Below are positions 30,362-39,170 of a DNA stretch of 64,000 nt, piece after piece (position 1 is the stretch's first letter; each line of letters starts with the position of its first letter). Source of the DNA: Thermophilibacter mediterraneus (lineage in GTDB: Bacteria > Actinomycetota > Coriobacteriia > Coriobacteriales > Atopobiaceae); the NCBI RefSeq assembly GCF_900119385.1, contig NZ_FPKO01000009.1, positions 83,404 to 147,403 of the forward strand, written 5' to 3'. Position numbers and translations under genes: made by a program. Below the pieces are notes generated by a model. The model searched no databases. It was not told the DNA's origin and worked only from the letters and a program-made list of their open reading frames with translations.

Positions 30362-31516
30362 TCAGCAGCCGAAGAGCCCCGCCGCCCGCGCCATGCGGTC
30401 GGCAACGCGCACCCCGAAGGGGCAGCGCCCCTCGCACGCGCGGCACGCGACGCAGTCGGCGGCGGTGGCGCCGAGCGCGCGATAGTGCTCGCGCAGCGAG
30501 TCCGGCACCTCGTCATAGGCGCTCGCGAGGTCGAAGAACTTGTTCACCGCGGCGATGTCGATCCCCTTGGGGCAGGGGGCGCAGTGGCCGCAGTAGGTGC
30601 ACTGCCCCACGAAGGCGTGGCGCGGCGCGCCCGCGAGCACGCGCGCGTAGTCCCGCTCGTCGTCCGACGCCGTCTCGTAGGCAACCGCCTCGGCGACGTG
30701 CGCCGGCTCGCCGAAGCCCACCATCACGCTCGCCACGGCGGGGCGCGTGAGGGCGTAGTGCAGGCACTGGACCGGCGTGAGCGCCGTGCCGAAGGGCGAC
30801 TGCGCCGCGTCGAGGAGCCGGCCGCCCATGTAGCCCTTCATGACCGTGATGCCCGTGCCCGTCTCCTCCGCGAGCGCGTAGAGCTCCGCGCGCTCGGGCG
30901 TCACGCCGTCCGTCGCCGCCGACTCGCCGCGCTCGTCGAAGTAGGCCTCGAGGTCGTCGGTCGCGGGCATCATGTCAAAGGCGGGGTTCACCGAGAACAG
31001 TATCATCTCGATCTCCGGGCTCAGCACCGCGAGACGCGCGACCTCGGGATTGTGCGTCGAGAGGCCCACGTGCCGAATCGTCCCCGCACGGCGCAGCTCG
31101 CGCACGTAGCCCATGAAGGGGCTTCCCGCCATGAGCTCCTCGAACTCCGCGGGGCGATCGACGTAGTGAATCATGCCCAGGTCAACGTAGCTGGTGTGGA
31201 ACCGAGCGAGAAGGTCCTCGAAGGCGGGGCGCACGTGGGCGAGCTCGCGCGTGCGAACGTACTGGCCATCCTGCCAGGTGGACCCCAGGTGCCCCTGGAT
31301 GACCCACCGCTCGCGACTCCCGTTGGCGGCGAGGGCGTCGCCGAGGTTGGAGCGGCGCGTCGGGTCGGGCATCCAGCAGTCCAGGATGTTGATGCCCGCA
31401 TCCTCGGCGGCATCCACCACGGCGCGCGCCTGGTCGGGCGTGCCGTCCATCCACTCCCCGCCAAAGCCGATCTCGCTCACCTCGAGCCCCGTGCCGCCCA
31501 GCTGCCGATAGCGCAT
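30362..31516 (-). CDS. Aldo/keto reductase with C-terminal 4Fe-4S domain
   Basis: A 384-residue fusion: an AKR barrel (YRQLGGTGLEVSEIGFGGEW, HYVDRPAEFEELMAG, PAVASVMVGFGEP) followed from about residue 310 by a ferredoxin-like part with CTYCGHCAPCPKG and CVACRACEGRCPFG, enough for two 4Fe-4S clusters. Such proteins (COG1453) couple NADPH to clusters and are common in anaerobes; substrates are unknown. It stands between a terminator and the MFS gene, all on the minus strand. Confidence 0.92.
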   Translation of the reverse strand: MRYRQLGGTGLEVSEIGFGGEWMDGTPDQARAVVDAAEDAGINILDCWMPDPTRRSNLGDALAANGSRERWVIQGHLGSTWQDGQYVRTRELAHVRPAFEDLLARFHTSYVDLGMIHYVDRPAEFEELMAGSPFMGYVRELRRAGTIRHVGLSTHNPEVARLAVLSPEIEMILFSVNPAFDMMPATDDLEAYFDERGESAATDGVTPERAELYALAEETGTGITVMKGYMGGRLLDAAQSPFGTALTPVQCLHYALTRPAVASVMVGFGEPAHVAEAVAYETASDDERDYARVLAGAPRHAFVGQCTYCGHCAPCPKGIDIAAVNKFFDLASAYDEVPDSLREHYRALGATAADCVACRACEGRCPFGVRVADRMARAAGLFGC

Positions 31517-31626
31517 CTCCGCTCCCCTCCTCGCGTCGTGGCCCCATGGTAGCGCAGCCAGGCGTCAGCGGGGGCGCGATGCCCTGTCGGCGGCAGAGAC
31601 AGCCGCGCTCCCCGCGGGCAGGGCCC

Positions 31627-32883
31627 CTACTCCCCCTCGCGCGGGGAGCGCCCCAGCCACGCGGCGACCACGGCGACGGCGATCGCCGCAAGGGCGCCCA
31701 CCGCCCAAGGCGCCACGTGGTCGAAGGCGACACCATAGATGAGCTGGCCCACCGGTGTGGCGAAGTTGGCGAGCATCACCGCGAGCGCCATCACCTTGCC
31801 CACCAGCGTTCCGGGCGTTCTCATCTGCAGGTAGGACGTCGCCACGATGGACATGGCCACGCACGCGCCCATGGTGGCGAGAAGGACCACGACGAGCCCC
31901 GCATACGTCCCGAGAGCGCCGAGCGGCAGGGCGAGCACCACAGCGCTCGCCGCGATGCCGGCAGCCACGCCCGCGAGCAGGCCCGGCACCCGCGCGATAC
32001 CCAGGCCTCCGGGGCGCAGCGCCACCACCGCCCCGCCGGCGAGCCCTCCCACCGCGATCGCCCCCTGGAGCGCGCCCATGTGCTGGTTGGTGAGGCCGAG
32101 CGACTCGGTCACGACGTAGGGGGCGCCCACGTTGAAGTACGACGAGCCGAAGAGGTTGGCGAGCGTCGCCGCCACGATCACGCGCAGGAAGAAGAGGTGG
32201 GACCGCAGGAAGCCGAGCGCCTCGGAGAGGTCGCCGCGGACGGTCTCGAGAGGACCCGCCGTGCGCGCGGGGGGCTCGTAGGGAACGCGGACGAAGGCGG
32301 CCGCGAGCGCGGCGGCCACGGCGAAGGAGCCCGCCGACAGGGCGACGATGGGGCCTATCCCCCAGAAGCCGAGCGCCAGCCCGCCCGCGACGGGACCGGC
32401 GATGCTCGTGACCATGCCGACCTGGTTGGCCACGGCAACGGCCTGCTCCAGGTGCCGCGGAGACACCACGTGCGGCATCGCGGACTGGACGCACGGCTGG
32501 TACAGCGCCTGCACGGCAAAGGCGACCATGAGGACGGCGATGGTGATCGCCACGATGCCCGAGGAGCCCTCGAGCGCGAGGTAGGCAGCCATCACCGCGG
32601 CGAGCGTCGCGTCGGCCGCCACCATGACGCCGCGCTTGCGCGTGCGGTCCGCGACGACCCCGCCCACCGGGGCGAGCAGCGTGTAGGGCACGAAGCCCGC
32701 CGCCAGCACCCCGCCGTAGAGCGTTCCCGACCCGGTGAGGTTGAGCAGGTGCAGCGGCAGGACGAACTGCAGGATCTCCATGCCGAGGAGCGAGAAGACC
32801 TGCGCCGCGAGGATGGCGACGAAGCGCGGGTTGAGCAGGCGGTCGGAGGCGTCGGCCGCGGTGGGTGCCGTTCTCCCCTTCAT
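31627..32883 (-). CDS. MFS transporter, drug-efflux like
   Basis: A 418-residue 12-helix carrier: LLNPRFVAILAAQVFSLLGM, the loop VADRTRKRGVMVAADATLA (motif A), and LPLGALGTYAGLVVVLLATM. It belongs with the DHA3/MFS_3 exporters (EntS/TetV-like). AAAGGA precedes ATG 32883. A 21-base imperfect palindrome (32897-32917) lies in the promoter and suggests TetR-type repression; no TetR gene sits next to it. Confidence 0.85.
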   Translation of the reverse strand: MKGRTAPTAADASDRLLNPRFVAILAAQVFSLLGMEILQFVLPLHLLNLTGSGTLYGGVLAAGFVPYTLLAPVGGVVADRTRKRGVMVAADATLAAVMAAYLALEGSSGIVAITIAVLMVAFAVQALYQPCVQSAMPHVVSPRHLEQAVAVANQVGMVTSIAGPVAGGLALGFWGIGPIVALSAGSFAVAAALAAAFVRVPYEPPARTAGPLETVRGDLSEALGFLRSHLFFLRVIVAATLANLFGSSYFNVGAPYVVTESLGLTNQHMGALQGAIAVGGLAGGAVVALRPGGLGIARVPGLLAGVAAGIAASAVVLALPLGALGTYAGLVVVLLATMGACVAMSIVATSYLQMRTPGTLVGKVMALAVMLANFATPVGQLIYGVAFDHVAPWAVGALAAIAVAVVAAWLGRSPREGE

Positions 32884-33448
32884 CGTGGTTCCTTTCATAC
32901 GTACGGTTGGTATGTATCTTGGCTCGAGAGAAGGCCGCGCGCGGCGGCCCCTCCCCTCACGTATCCTGACGTCGCGCGACGGTTGCCTCAACCAACCGGC
33001 GGTTGCATCTCGGGCGCGCAACCGTCGGTCGCGTCGTCCGACGAGGCGTGGTCGCACTCCTCGAGGTGCCCCCAGGCCTCAGCGACCAGACGCGCCCGGT
33101 CCACGGAGTCCCACTCGACGACGTCGACGCCCAGGGCGTGCGTCACGGCGAGAAATACCTCCACCCGCCTTGCGAACTCCTCCCGTGACCTGACCGGACC
33201 CACCCGGGCTCCACCCTCCTCTGCCTCGAAAAAGCTGCGGTCTCCTTGTTGCTCCCGGCGCTCGCCGTGGCGGCCATCTTCTCTGGGGCGCTCGTGGGCC
33301 TCAAGGCCATGGCGTCCGTTGCCGCCACGCCGGTCTTTCTCTCCCTGGCGTCGCTCGTCGTGAAGATTCGCTTTCTGCCTCTCCCTCCTCGGGGCCGAGG
33401 CGGAGTAGAGTGGTCGCAGCGGGCCCGACACGCGAGATTGGAGCACCC
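32884..33448. other. Gene-poor stretch with operator and possible remnants
   Basis: Holds the palindrome ATACGTAC-ggttg-GTATGTAT (32897-32917, 7 of 8 matches). Two frames look faintly coding: on the minus strand about 33188-32988 (REEFARRVEVFLAVTHALGV...HLEECDH) and on the plus strand about 33189-33400 (a hydrophobic run VAAIFSGALVGLKAMASVAA). Neither has a credible start or family; both may be decayed genes, the first conceivably the lost repressor tail. Confidence 0.35.
32897..32917. promoter_or_regulatory. Putative TetR-type operator of the MFS gene
   Basis: ATACGTAC and GTATGTAT around GGTTG form a near-perfect inverted repeat, 14 bases upstream of the MFS ATG. Confidence 0.5.
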
Positions 33449-33847
33449 ATGGACGAGGTCCTCGCCTACCTCAAGGCAAACCCCACGTACTTCCTGGCAA
33501 CCGTCGACGAGGCGGGCAACCCGCAGGTGCGCCCCTTCGGCACCATCGCGAAGTTCGAGGGAAGGCTCTACATCCAGACGGGGCGCGTGAAGAGCGTCTC
33601 CTACCAGATGCTCGCGCACCCACGCGTCGCCCTCTGCGCGACGGGGGCGGACGGGACGTGGCTGCGCATCGAGGCCGACGCGGTGCTCGACGACCGGCTC
33701 GAGGCGCGCGAGGCCGTCCTCGCCGAGTACCCCGAGCTGAGGCCCATGTACGCCGCGGACGACGGCAACTGCGAGGTCTTCGCCCTCGAGAACGTCACCG
33801 CGACGTTCTGCTCGTTCACCGAGGCGCCCTACGTCGTTCGCTGGTAG
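33449..33847 (+). CDS. Pyridoxamine 5'-phosphate oxidase family protein
   Basis: A 132-residue split beta-barrel protein: YFLATVDEAGNPQVRPFGTI, IQTGRVKSVSYQMLAHPRVA and CEVFALENVTATFCSFT fit the general FMN-binding PNPOx family (PF12900-like), in which members bind FMN or heme rather than make PLP. It stands as a single gene with a weak ribosome site before ATG 33449. Confidence 0.85.
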   Translation: MDEVLAYLKANPTYFLATVDEAGNPQVRPFGTIAKFEGRLYIQTGRVKSVSYQMLAHPRVALCATGADGTWLRIEADAVLDDRLEAREAVLAEYPELRPMYAADDGNCEVFALENVTATFCSFTEAPYVVRW

Positions 33848-33875
33848 CCGCGACGACCCGGGCGCGGGCGCGCGC

Positions 33876-34379
33876 CTACTCCCCCTGCGAGAAGAGCGCC
33901 GCCCCCGCGCCCGCCGCGCGCCACGCGGCGACGACCGCCATCCGCTCCCTCGTCGAGGCGGAGAGCGGCTCGGGGAGGGCATCCGGCTCGAACCACCCCA
34001 CCTCGAGCGACTCGTCGTCCGCCACGCGCGGCTCGGAGCGCCCACCGCGGGCGAGGCGGCACACGAAGGTGAGGTCGAGGTACTGCGTGCGGTCCCCGTT
34101 GGCGTAGACCGTGAGGTGCTGGGCCGCCTTCACGCGCACGAGGGCCGTGGGCTCGACGTCAACGCCCGTTTCCTCGGCGACCTCGCGCGCCACCGTGTCG
34201 GCGGGCTCCTCCCCGGGCTCGTTGATTCCGCAGACGAGCGCCCACTCTCCCGTGTCGGCGCGCCGGCCCAGCAGGAGGCGCCCCTCGTCGTCCTCGACGT
34301 AGGCGCTCACGCCCACGAGCCAGAGCAGGTCGTGGCCGATCTTCTCCCGCAGCCGAACGATGAACTCGGGCGTTGCCAT
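33876..34379 (-). CDS. NUDIX hydrolase
   Basis: A 167-residue Nudix protein with a clear box: GINEPGEEPADTVAREVAEE-TGVDV gives G-x5-E-x7-RE-V-x-EE-x-G (residues about 51-73). It also has the early SAYVEDDEGRLLLGRRADTG. Likely hydrolyses nucleoside diphosphate derivatives. It starts 9 bases after the small membrane protein gene that lies to its right, so the two form a unit. Confidence 0.92.
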   Translation of the reverse strand: MATPEFIVRLREKIGHDLLWLVGVSAYVEDDEGRLLLGRRADTGEWALVCGINEPGEEPADTVAREVAEETGVDVEPTALVRVKAAQHLTVYANGDRTQYLDLTFVCRLARGGRSEPRVADDESLEVGWFEPDALPEPLSASTRERMAVVAAWRAAGAGAALFSQGE

Positions 34380-34388
34380 GGCCGCCCC

Positions 34389-34586
34389 CTACTCGCGGTC
34401 GCGGCGGTCGGGGAACTCAACGTGAATCCTCCCGCCGCGCACGAAAAACCAGATGACCAGGAGCACGAGCACCACCGGCAGGAGGCTGAGTGCCCCGGCG
34501 ATGACGTTCACCACGAACGAGATGACGAGCGCCACCACCATGGCAATGGCAATGAGCGCGAGAAACGCGACGAGCAGCTCGGGCAT
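34389..34586 (-). CDS. Small hydrophobic protein
   Basis: A 65-residue protein with two long membrane helices (about residues 4-31 and 33-49: LVAFLALIAIAMVVALVISF, VLVLLVIWFF) and a short basic end. GGAGG lies seven bases before ATG 34586. No recognised family; similar small double-helix proteins are common upstream of Nudix genes only as chance neighbours. Confidence 0.65.
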   Translation of the reverse strand: MPELLVAFLALIAIAMVVALVISFVVNVIAGALSLLPVVLVLLVIWFFVRGGRIHVEFPDRRDRE

Positions 34587-34652
34587 GGGACCTCCGATCA
34601 CACGTGTCTGCTGGAAGTATACCCGGGCGCCGCGCGCGGCCCGGGGTCGGCA

Positions 34653-35489
34653 TCAGGCCTCGACGCGACTCCCGACGTGGAGGTAGCCCACGCGCGCGCC
34701 AAGCTCGTCGCGCAGCAGCGCGAAGGCGTCCGTGCCGGTGCAGTGGAACGTGAGGTAGCGCGCCCGCCGGGAGGCGAGCTCAGTCGCGAGCGCACGCGTG
34801 AGCGCCTCGTCCTCCACCGTGCCGCCACTCGGGTCCATGAGGTGAAAGCCCGCCACCACCGCATCGAGCGGGGCGCCGGCGAGCTCCTCCGCGGCGTCCA
34901 TGATGTTAAGGATGCCGCCGTGCGAGCAGCCCGAGACCAGCAGGCGCCTCCCCTCCTCGGAGACGAGCAGGCTCTGCTCGTGGCGGAAGCGGTCCGGAAC
35001 CAGCTCGCCCCCCACCCGCTCCATGAGGCGCGCGTTCGAGCGCGCCGCGGGGTGGTCCCGCCGGCCCGTCGAGAGGAGCGTGAGCCCCGGGGCGACCTCG
35101 CGCGTCCCGCGCAGCATGACCACGCGCGGGTCGGCGGCGAGCGCAGGGTCGATCCCGATGGCATGGTGCGCCGCCGGCGTTCCCGACGCATGCTCGTCGA
35201 AGGCGCCGTCGCGCACGTAGACGGGCACGTCGCGCCCCGCCTCTGAGCATGCGTCCAGAAACGCCCGAAGCCCGCCGCCGTGGTCGTAGTGCCCGTGCGA
35301 GACGACCGCCAGCTCCGCAGAGGTCACGTCTATGCCAAGCGCGCGGGCGTTGGCGAGAAATCCCTCGTCCGGCCCCATGTCAAACAGGACGCGCCTCCCG
35401 TCGGCGAGCTCGAGCCACAGGGAGAGCCCGTGCCGGGCCAGCAGGCGGCTCGACGGGGTGCAGTTCTCCATCAGCACCGTGACGCGCAT
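34653..35489 (-). CDS. MBL-fold metallo-hydrolase (dihydropteroate-phosphate-synthase-like)
   Basis: A 278-residue MBL protein: N-terminal MRVTVLMENCTPSSRLLARH is typical of the COG1237 group, VVSHGHYDHGGGLRAFLDAC is the metal motif HxHxDH, and SGCSHGGILNIMDAA, then AGFHLMD, add later ligands. COG1237 enzymes include the methanopterin-pathway synthase MptN-like proteins; here the pathway is unknown. GAGAGGCAC precedes ATG 35489. Confidence 0.85.
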   Translation of the reverse strand: MRVTVLMENCTPSSRLLARHGLSLWLELADGRRVLFDMGPDEGFLANARALGIDVTSAELAVVSHGHYDHGGGLRAFLDACSEAGRDVPVYVRDGAFDEHASGTPAAHHAIGIDPALAADPRVVMLRGTREVAPGLTLLSTGRRDHPAARSNARLMERVGGELVPDRFRHEQSLLVSEEGRRLLVSGCSHGGILNIMDAAEELAGAPLDAVVAGFHLMDPSGGTVEDEALTRALATELASRRARYLTFHCTGTDAFALLRDELGARVGYLHVGSRVEA

Positions 35490-35652
35490 GTGCCTCTCGC
35501 CTCCCCGACCGCCGGACACGGCCCCGATGGCCCGTCCCCACCCGATCATCATACGCCCACGGGCAACTCCGCAGCGCTTGCCGACGGCGCGACCGCCCGT
35601 CCCGGGGACGGGTATAACGCGGATAGGCGTCGACTTCGGCAAGGAGGCAACC

Positions 35653-36129
35653 ATGTACTTCAAGAACATCCTGGTCCCCTACGACGAGTCCGACCACGCG
35701 AAGAGCGCCCTGCACATCGCACTCGGCCTGGCCGGCCCCTACGAGACCGCAACGGTCCACGTGGTGACCGTCATCCCCTCCGCGTCTCTGCCCAACCCCA
35801 CGCTGCTCGGGGACATCGGCCTCGACACGCCCTATGCCATGGGCGACCCCACCACCTACGAGCGCATCATGGAGTCGACGGTCCAGCGCGCGGTCTCTGA
35901 CGTCCAGAGCGCCGTCGACGAGTCGCGCGACGACGCGCGGTGCAAGATCGTGGCCGACGCGGTGATCTCAAACTCGCCGCTCGAGGGCATCGTCGACTAC
36001 GTCACGAGCCGCGACATCGACCTCGTGGTCATGGGCCGTCGCGGCCTGGGCGCCCTGCGCGGCATGCTCGGAAGCGTGAGCTTCGGCGTACTGCGCTCGG
36101 TCGACGTGCCCGTTCTCACGGTGAAGTAG
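35653..36129 (+). CDS. Universal stress protein (UspA)
   Basis: A 158-residue UspA domain: YFKNILVPYDESDHAKSALH at the start and DIDLVVMGRRGLGALRGMLG, SVSFGVLRSVDVPVLTV at the end, carrying the ATP-binding G-x2-G-x9-G(S/T). AAGGAGG precedes ATG 35653. A strong terminator follows (36154-36188). Confidence 0.93.
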   Translation: MYFKNILVPYDESDHAKSALHIALGLAGPYETATVHVVTVIPSASLPNPTLLGDIGLDTPYAMGDPTTYERIMESTVQRAVSDVQSAVDESRDDARCKIVADAVISNSPLEGIVDYVTSRDIDLVVMGRRGLGALRGMLGSVSFGVLRSVDVPVLTVK

Positions 36130-36153
36130 CGTGACGGGCGCAACCGTGGACAG

Positions 36154-36188
36154 ACGGGCTCGCCGCACCCCTCGGCGAGCCCGTTTTT
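36154..36188 (+). terminator. Strong Rho-independent terminator after uspA
   Basis: ACGGGCTCGCCG and CGGCGAGCCCGT pair perfectly (12 bp) around a 7-base loop and are followed by TTTTCG. On the other strand it can also stop the converging TetR transcript. Confidence 0.9.
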
Positions 36189-36198
36189 CGTCGGGACG

Positions 36199-36795
36199 CT
36201 AGTCCAGGAGCTCGGAGACCCCTCCCTCGACGAGGAGCCCCGCGCGCCGCGTGACCTCCTCGAGCGGGATCGAGCGATCCGAGAGGAACCACCACCGGTA
36301 GAGCGAGAAGAGCCCTCCGAGGCCAAACGAGAGGAGCATCTCGAGGTCGTCTCCCGTGAGGGCCCCGCTCGCGAGGCCGCGGTCCACGATCTGCCGCATG
36401 AGCGGGCGAGAGAGACGCTCGAAGAGCAGCTCCGAGGGGATGTGCTCGTAGTAGCGCTGCTCGAGGATGAGGTCCTCGCTGAGGTTTCTCATGAGCGCGT
36501 CGAAGAAGGCGTGGAGCCGCGCGCGGTCGCCGGGCGGGACGTCGTCGCCGACCGCCTGCTCGACCTCGTCGAGGATCTCCGAGACCGTCTGCTCCGCTAT
36601 GGCGTCGAGAAGCCCGTCGATGGTCCCAAAGTGCTGGTAGAACGTCTTGCGGTCGACGTCTGCCTCGCGCGCGAGGGCGCTCACGGTGATCTCGTCGAGC
36701 TCGTAGCTCATGATGAGCCGCTCGAAGGCCTCGATGATGGCCCTGCGGCTCCTGCGGACGCGCCGATCGACGCCCCGCGCGCTCTTCTCGCCCAT
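36199..36795 (-). CDS. TetR family transcriptional regulator
   Basis: A 198-residue TetR protein: HTH at about residues 14-62 (RRAIIEAFERLIMSYELDEI, TVSALAREADVDRKTFYQHF, GTIDGLLDAI). C-terminal helices (QRYYEHIPSELLFERLSRPL) fit the TetR_C group near YsiA/DhaS-like repressors. ATG 36795 is proposed; the ribosome site is weak (GGGGGTCGGG). No clear target gene is adjacent. Confidence 0.85.
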   Translation of the reverse strand: MGEKSARGVDRRVRRSRRAIIEAFERLIMSYELDEITVSALAREADVDRKTFYQHFGTIDGLLDAIAEQTVSEILDEVEQAVGDDVPPGDRARLHAFFDALMRNLSEDLILEQRYYEHIPSELLFERLSRPLMRQIVDRGLASGALTGDDLEMLLSFGLGGLFSLYRWWFLSDRSIPLEEVTRRAGLLVEGGVSELLD

Positions 36796-36941
36796 CCCGA
36801 CCCCCGTGTCCCGTCGTCGCGTCCCGTGGCAAGAGTATCTCACGAGCGCGCCGCGCCACAGGCGACGGCGCCGCGGGACCTCGCCCGCCCGTCGCAAGGC
36901 CACCGACGCCCCCGCGCGGAGGAGGCGTCGCGACAGCAAGA

Positions 36942-36975
36942 GGGGGCGAGAGCCGCGCGTCCGGCCCTCGCCCCC
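36942..36975 (-). terminator. Terminator after the small 49-residue protein gene
   Basis: GGGGGCGAG and CTCGCCCCC (9 bp) with a 16-base loop; on the minus strand it is followed by TCTTGCT. It lies 24 bases past the TAG stop of the small ORF. Confidence 0.6.
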
Positions 36976-36998
36976 CAGGGGGTTCTCGTGCGTGGGTG

Positions 36999-37148
36999 CT
37001 AGGCGATGGGAAGCCTGGGGGCGCCGGAGCGAACGTCGACCTCGGCGCGAGCGAGCGAGAAGCTCTTGTCGCCCTGGTGACGGCGGGCGGCCTGGGACTT
37101 GCTTCCGGAGAAGATGTGCGCGAACAGGTTGTTGAGCTTGCGGCCCAT
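36999..37148 (-). CDS. Small basic protein, 49 residues
   Basis: MGRKLNNLFAHIFSGSKSQA is followed by ARRHQGDKSFSLARAEVDVR and a short end. It has a clear ribosome site (GGGAGG) seven bases before ATG and a terminator after its stop, so it looks like a real small gene. No family is recognised; the N-terminus resembles a short amphipathic helix. Confidence 0.6.
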   Translation of the reverse strand: MGRKLNNLFAHIFSGSKSQAARRHQGDKSFSLARAEVDVRSGAPRLPIA

Positions 37149-37515
37149 GATGTCCTCCCTGAGACGTCGCGCCCCGTGGCGGGTGGCGCATCTGCTTTCC
37201 GAGCAAAGAAATCTACTCGAAACAGAAGGGCAAATCTAGAGTGACTAGCATATTATCGACTGATTCACACCAATTACATATTGTGTTCAAATTACGGCAA
37301 TCTTAGGGTGTGAACGGAAGAAAAACGTCGGCAAGCGGTAGGGCGAATCCGCCCTGACAGGATACGTCCCCAGACCCGCGCCGATCTGTGGAATATGCCG
37401 CGAACCGCTCGCTTTCACGGAAGAGACACCTCTGCATTTCCACGTTTGTTGATTTTTCCCAATCTGGGTATAACGACTGGGTACCATTCGAGGCTGTCAG
37501 ACGGAGGAGACACCC
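37149..37515. other. AT-rich promoter region of the radical SAM gene
   Basis: About 370 bases, strikingly AT-rich (AGTGACTAGCATATTATCG and TTACATATTGTGTTCAAATT), contrasting with the GC-rich surroundings; contains the start of the radical SAM gene's 5' leader (TTGATTTTTCCCAATC, GGGTATAACG). The region between the small gene and the radical SAM gene likely holds both divergent promoters. No gene seen. Confidence 0.55.
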
Positions 37516-38958
37516 ATGACGCTCACCCAGACGGCGGAACGCGCCGCGCTCTACAAGCTCATCGACTACGTGAACGAGGACCCCGAGGCGCGCATCCCCA
37601 AGATCATGGACGCGATCGACCGCTACACGCCCAAGGGCGTCTTCCCCACGCAGCGCGAGGCGTTCAGGAGGGCCATCGACAGCCGGAGCAACTGGTACGA
37701 GCTCATCCTGAGGGCGTTTCACCTCAACCCCGAGGTCCGCGCTCGGCTGCTCAAGGCCCTCATCGTGGACGCCAACATCCTCGCCTGGCCGGTCCAGGAG
37801 AGGGCGCGCGACGCCTACGGATGCAACATCCCGTGGGCGATCCTGCTCGACCCCACGAGCGCCTGCAACCTGCGCTGCACCGGATGCTGGGCGGCGGAGT
37901 ACGGGCACGCGCTCAACCTCAGCTACGAGGACATCTGCTCGATCGTCGACCAGGGGCGCGCGCTCGGGTGCCACGTCTACATCTACACCGGGGGCGAGCC
38001 GCTCGTGCGCAAGGCCGACCTCGTGCGCATCTGCGAGCGCTACCCCGACTGCGTCTTTCTCTGCTTCACCAACGCCACGCTCATCGACGAGGGCTTCTGC
38101 CAGGAGATGATCCGCGTGGCCAACTTCGTGCCCGCCATCTCGGCCGAGGGCAACGAGCACACCACGGACGCGCGCCGCGGCACCGGCACCTACGCCAAGA
38201 TCGAGCGCGCGATGGACCTCCTGCGCGAGCACGGCCTCCCCTTCGGCATCTCCTGCTGCTGGACGCGCGCCAACGCGGACGCCGTCGCCACCGAGGAGAA
38301 CATGGACTGGATGATCGAGAAGGGCGCGCTGTTCTGCTGGTACTTCCACTTCATGCCCGTCGGCCGCTCGAGCACCCCCGACCTCATGCCCACGCCCGAG
38401 CAGCGCGAGCGCATGTACCGCTTCGTGCGCGAGATGCGCGGGGTCAAGCCGATCTTCACGCTCGACTTCCAGAACGACGGCGAGTACGTGGGCGGCTGCA
38501 TCGCGGGAGGCCGGCGCTACCTGCACATCAACGCCGCGGGAGACGTCGAGCCGTGCGTCTTCATACACTACTCCAACGCCAACATCCATGACGTGAGCCT
38601 GCTCGACGCCCTGCGCTCCCCGCTCTTCATGAAGTACTACGAGGCCCAGCCGTTCAACACCAACCACCTGCGCCCCTGCCCCATGCTCGAGAACCCGGAC
38701 GACCTGCCGCGCATGGTGGCCGAGACGGGAGCCCGCTCCACCGACCTCGTCGAGCAGGAGACGCCCGAGCAGCTGCGCGAGAAGACCGCCCCGGCGGCGG
38801 CCGCCTGGGCACCGGTGGCGGAGCGGCTCTGGTCGGACCCCGAGGATCCGGAGCACGCCAAGCGAGGGGACTGGCACGAGGGGCAGGCCGTGACCGACGT
38901 CACCCGCCTCGCGCGCGTGGGACGCGACCTCGCGACCGAGCCGGAGCCGCGGCTGTAG
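37516..38958 (+). CDS. Radical SAM protein with CxxxCxxC cluster and N/C-terminal extensions
   Basis: A 480-residue radical SAM enzyme: the 4Fe-4S motif CNLRCTGC gives cysteines 117, 121 and 124 within LDPTSACNLRC. Next come YIYTGGEPLVRKADLVRICE (GGE SAM motif), VPAISAEGNEH and DFQNDGEYVGGCIAGGRRYL, then HINAAGDVEPCVFIHYSNAN and LRPCPMLENP. An N-terminal helical part (residues 1-105) and a C-terminal extension flank the barrel. This near-unchanged architecture is found widely in gut Firmicutes/Actinobacteria; the substrate is unknown. GGAGGAG precedes ATG 37516. Confidence 0.9.
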   Translation: MTLTQTAERAALYKLIDYVNEDPEARIPKIMDAIDRYTPKGVFPTQREAFRRAIDSRSNWYELILRAFHLNPEVRARLLKALIVDANILAWPVQERARDAYGCNIPWAILLDPTSACNLRCTGCWAAEYGHALNLSYEDICSIVDQGRALGCHVYIYTGGEPLVRKADLVRICERYPDCVFLCFTNATLIDEGFCQEMIRVANFVPAISAEGNEHTTDARRGTGTYAKIERAMDLLREHGLPFGISCCWTRANADAVATEENMDWMIEKGALFCWYFHFMPVGRSSTPDLMPTPEQRERMYRFVREMRGVKPIFTLDFQNDGEYVGGCIAGGRRYLHINAAGDVEPCVFIHYSNANIHDVSLLDALRSPLFMKYYEAQPFNTNHLRPCPMLENPDDLPRMVAETGARSTDLVEQETPEQLREKTAPAAAAWAPVAERLWSDPEDPEHAKRGDWHEGQAVTDVTRLARVGRDLATEPEPRL

Positions 38959-39032
38959 GTCTTTCTCGGCCTCGGGTCCTTCTCGGCCTCGGGTCCTTCT
39001 CGGCCCTCGCCCTTCTCACAGGCGAGAAGAAC

Positions 39033-39141
39033 GTGCGGGTTGCGGTCGAAATACGGTCCCAATCCGTCCGCAACCAGCACGCACCGAAAGGACGTGCGGA
39101 TTGCGGTCGGTTCTCGACTAAATTCCGTCCGCAACCCGCAC
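39033..39141. repeat. Tandem pair of hairpins (family A, GTGCGGGTTGCGG type)
   Basis: Unit 1 pairs GTGCGGGTTGCGG (39033-39045) with CCGCAACCAGCAC (39068-39080); unit 2 pairs GTGCGGATTGCGG (39094-) with CCGCAACCCGCAC (39129-39141). It lies between the radical SAM stop and the esterase stop. The second locus of this type is 60179-60287. Confidence 0.85.
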
Positions 39142-39170
39142 GCAGTTGGAAGGCGCGCCGACCGGTCGCC

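Noticed and set aside
32988..33400. Two weak coding-like frames on opposite strands
   Set aside because: No start, family or consistent codon use; recorded only as possible remnants.
34653..35669. Longer version of the MBL protein starting upstream of 35489
   Set aside because: The extra residues have no homology and the clear ribosome site is before 35489.
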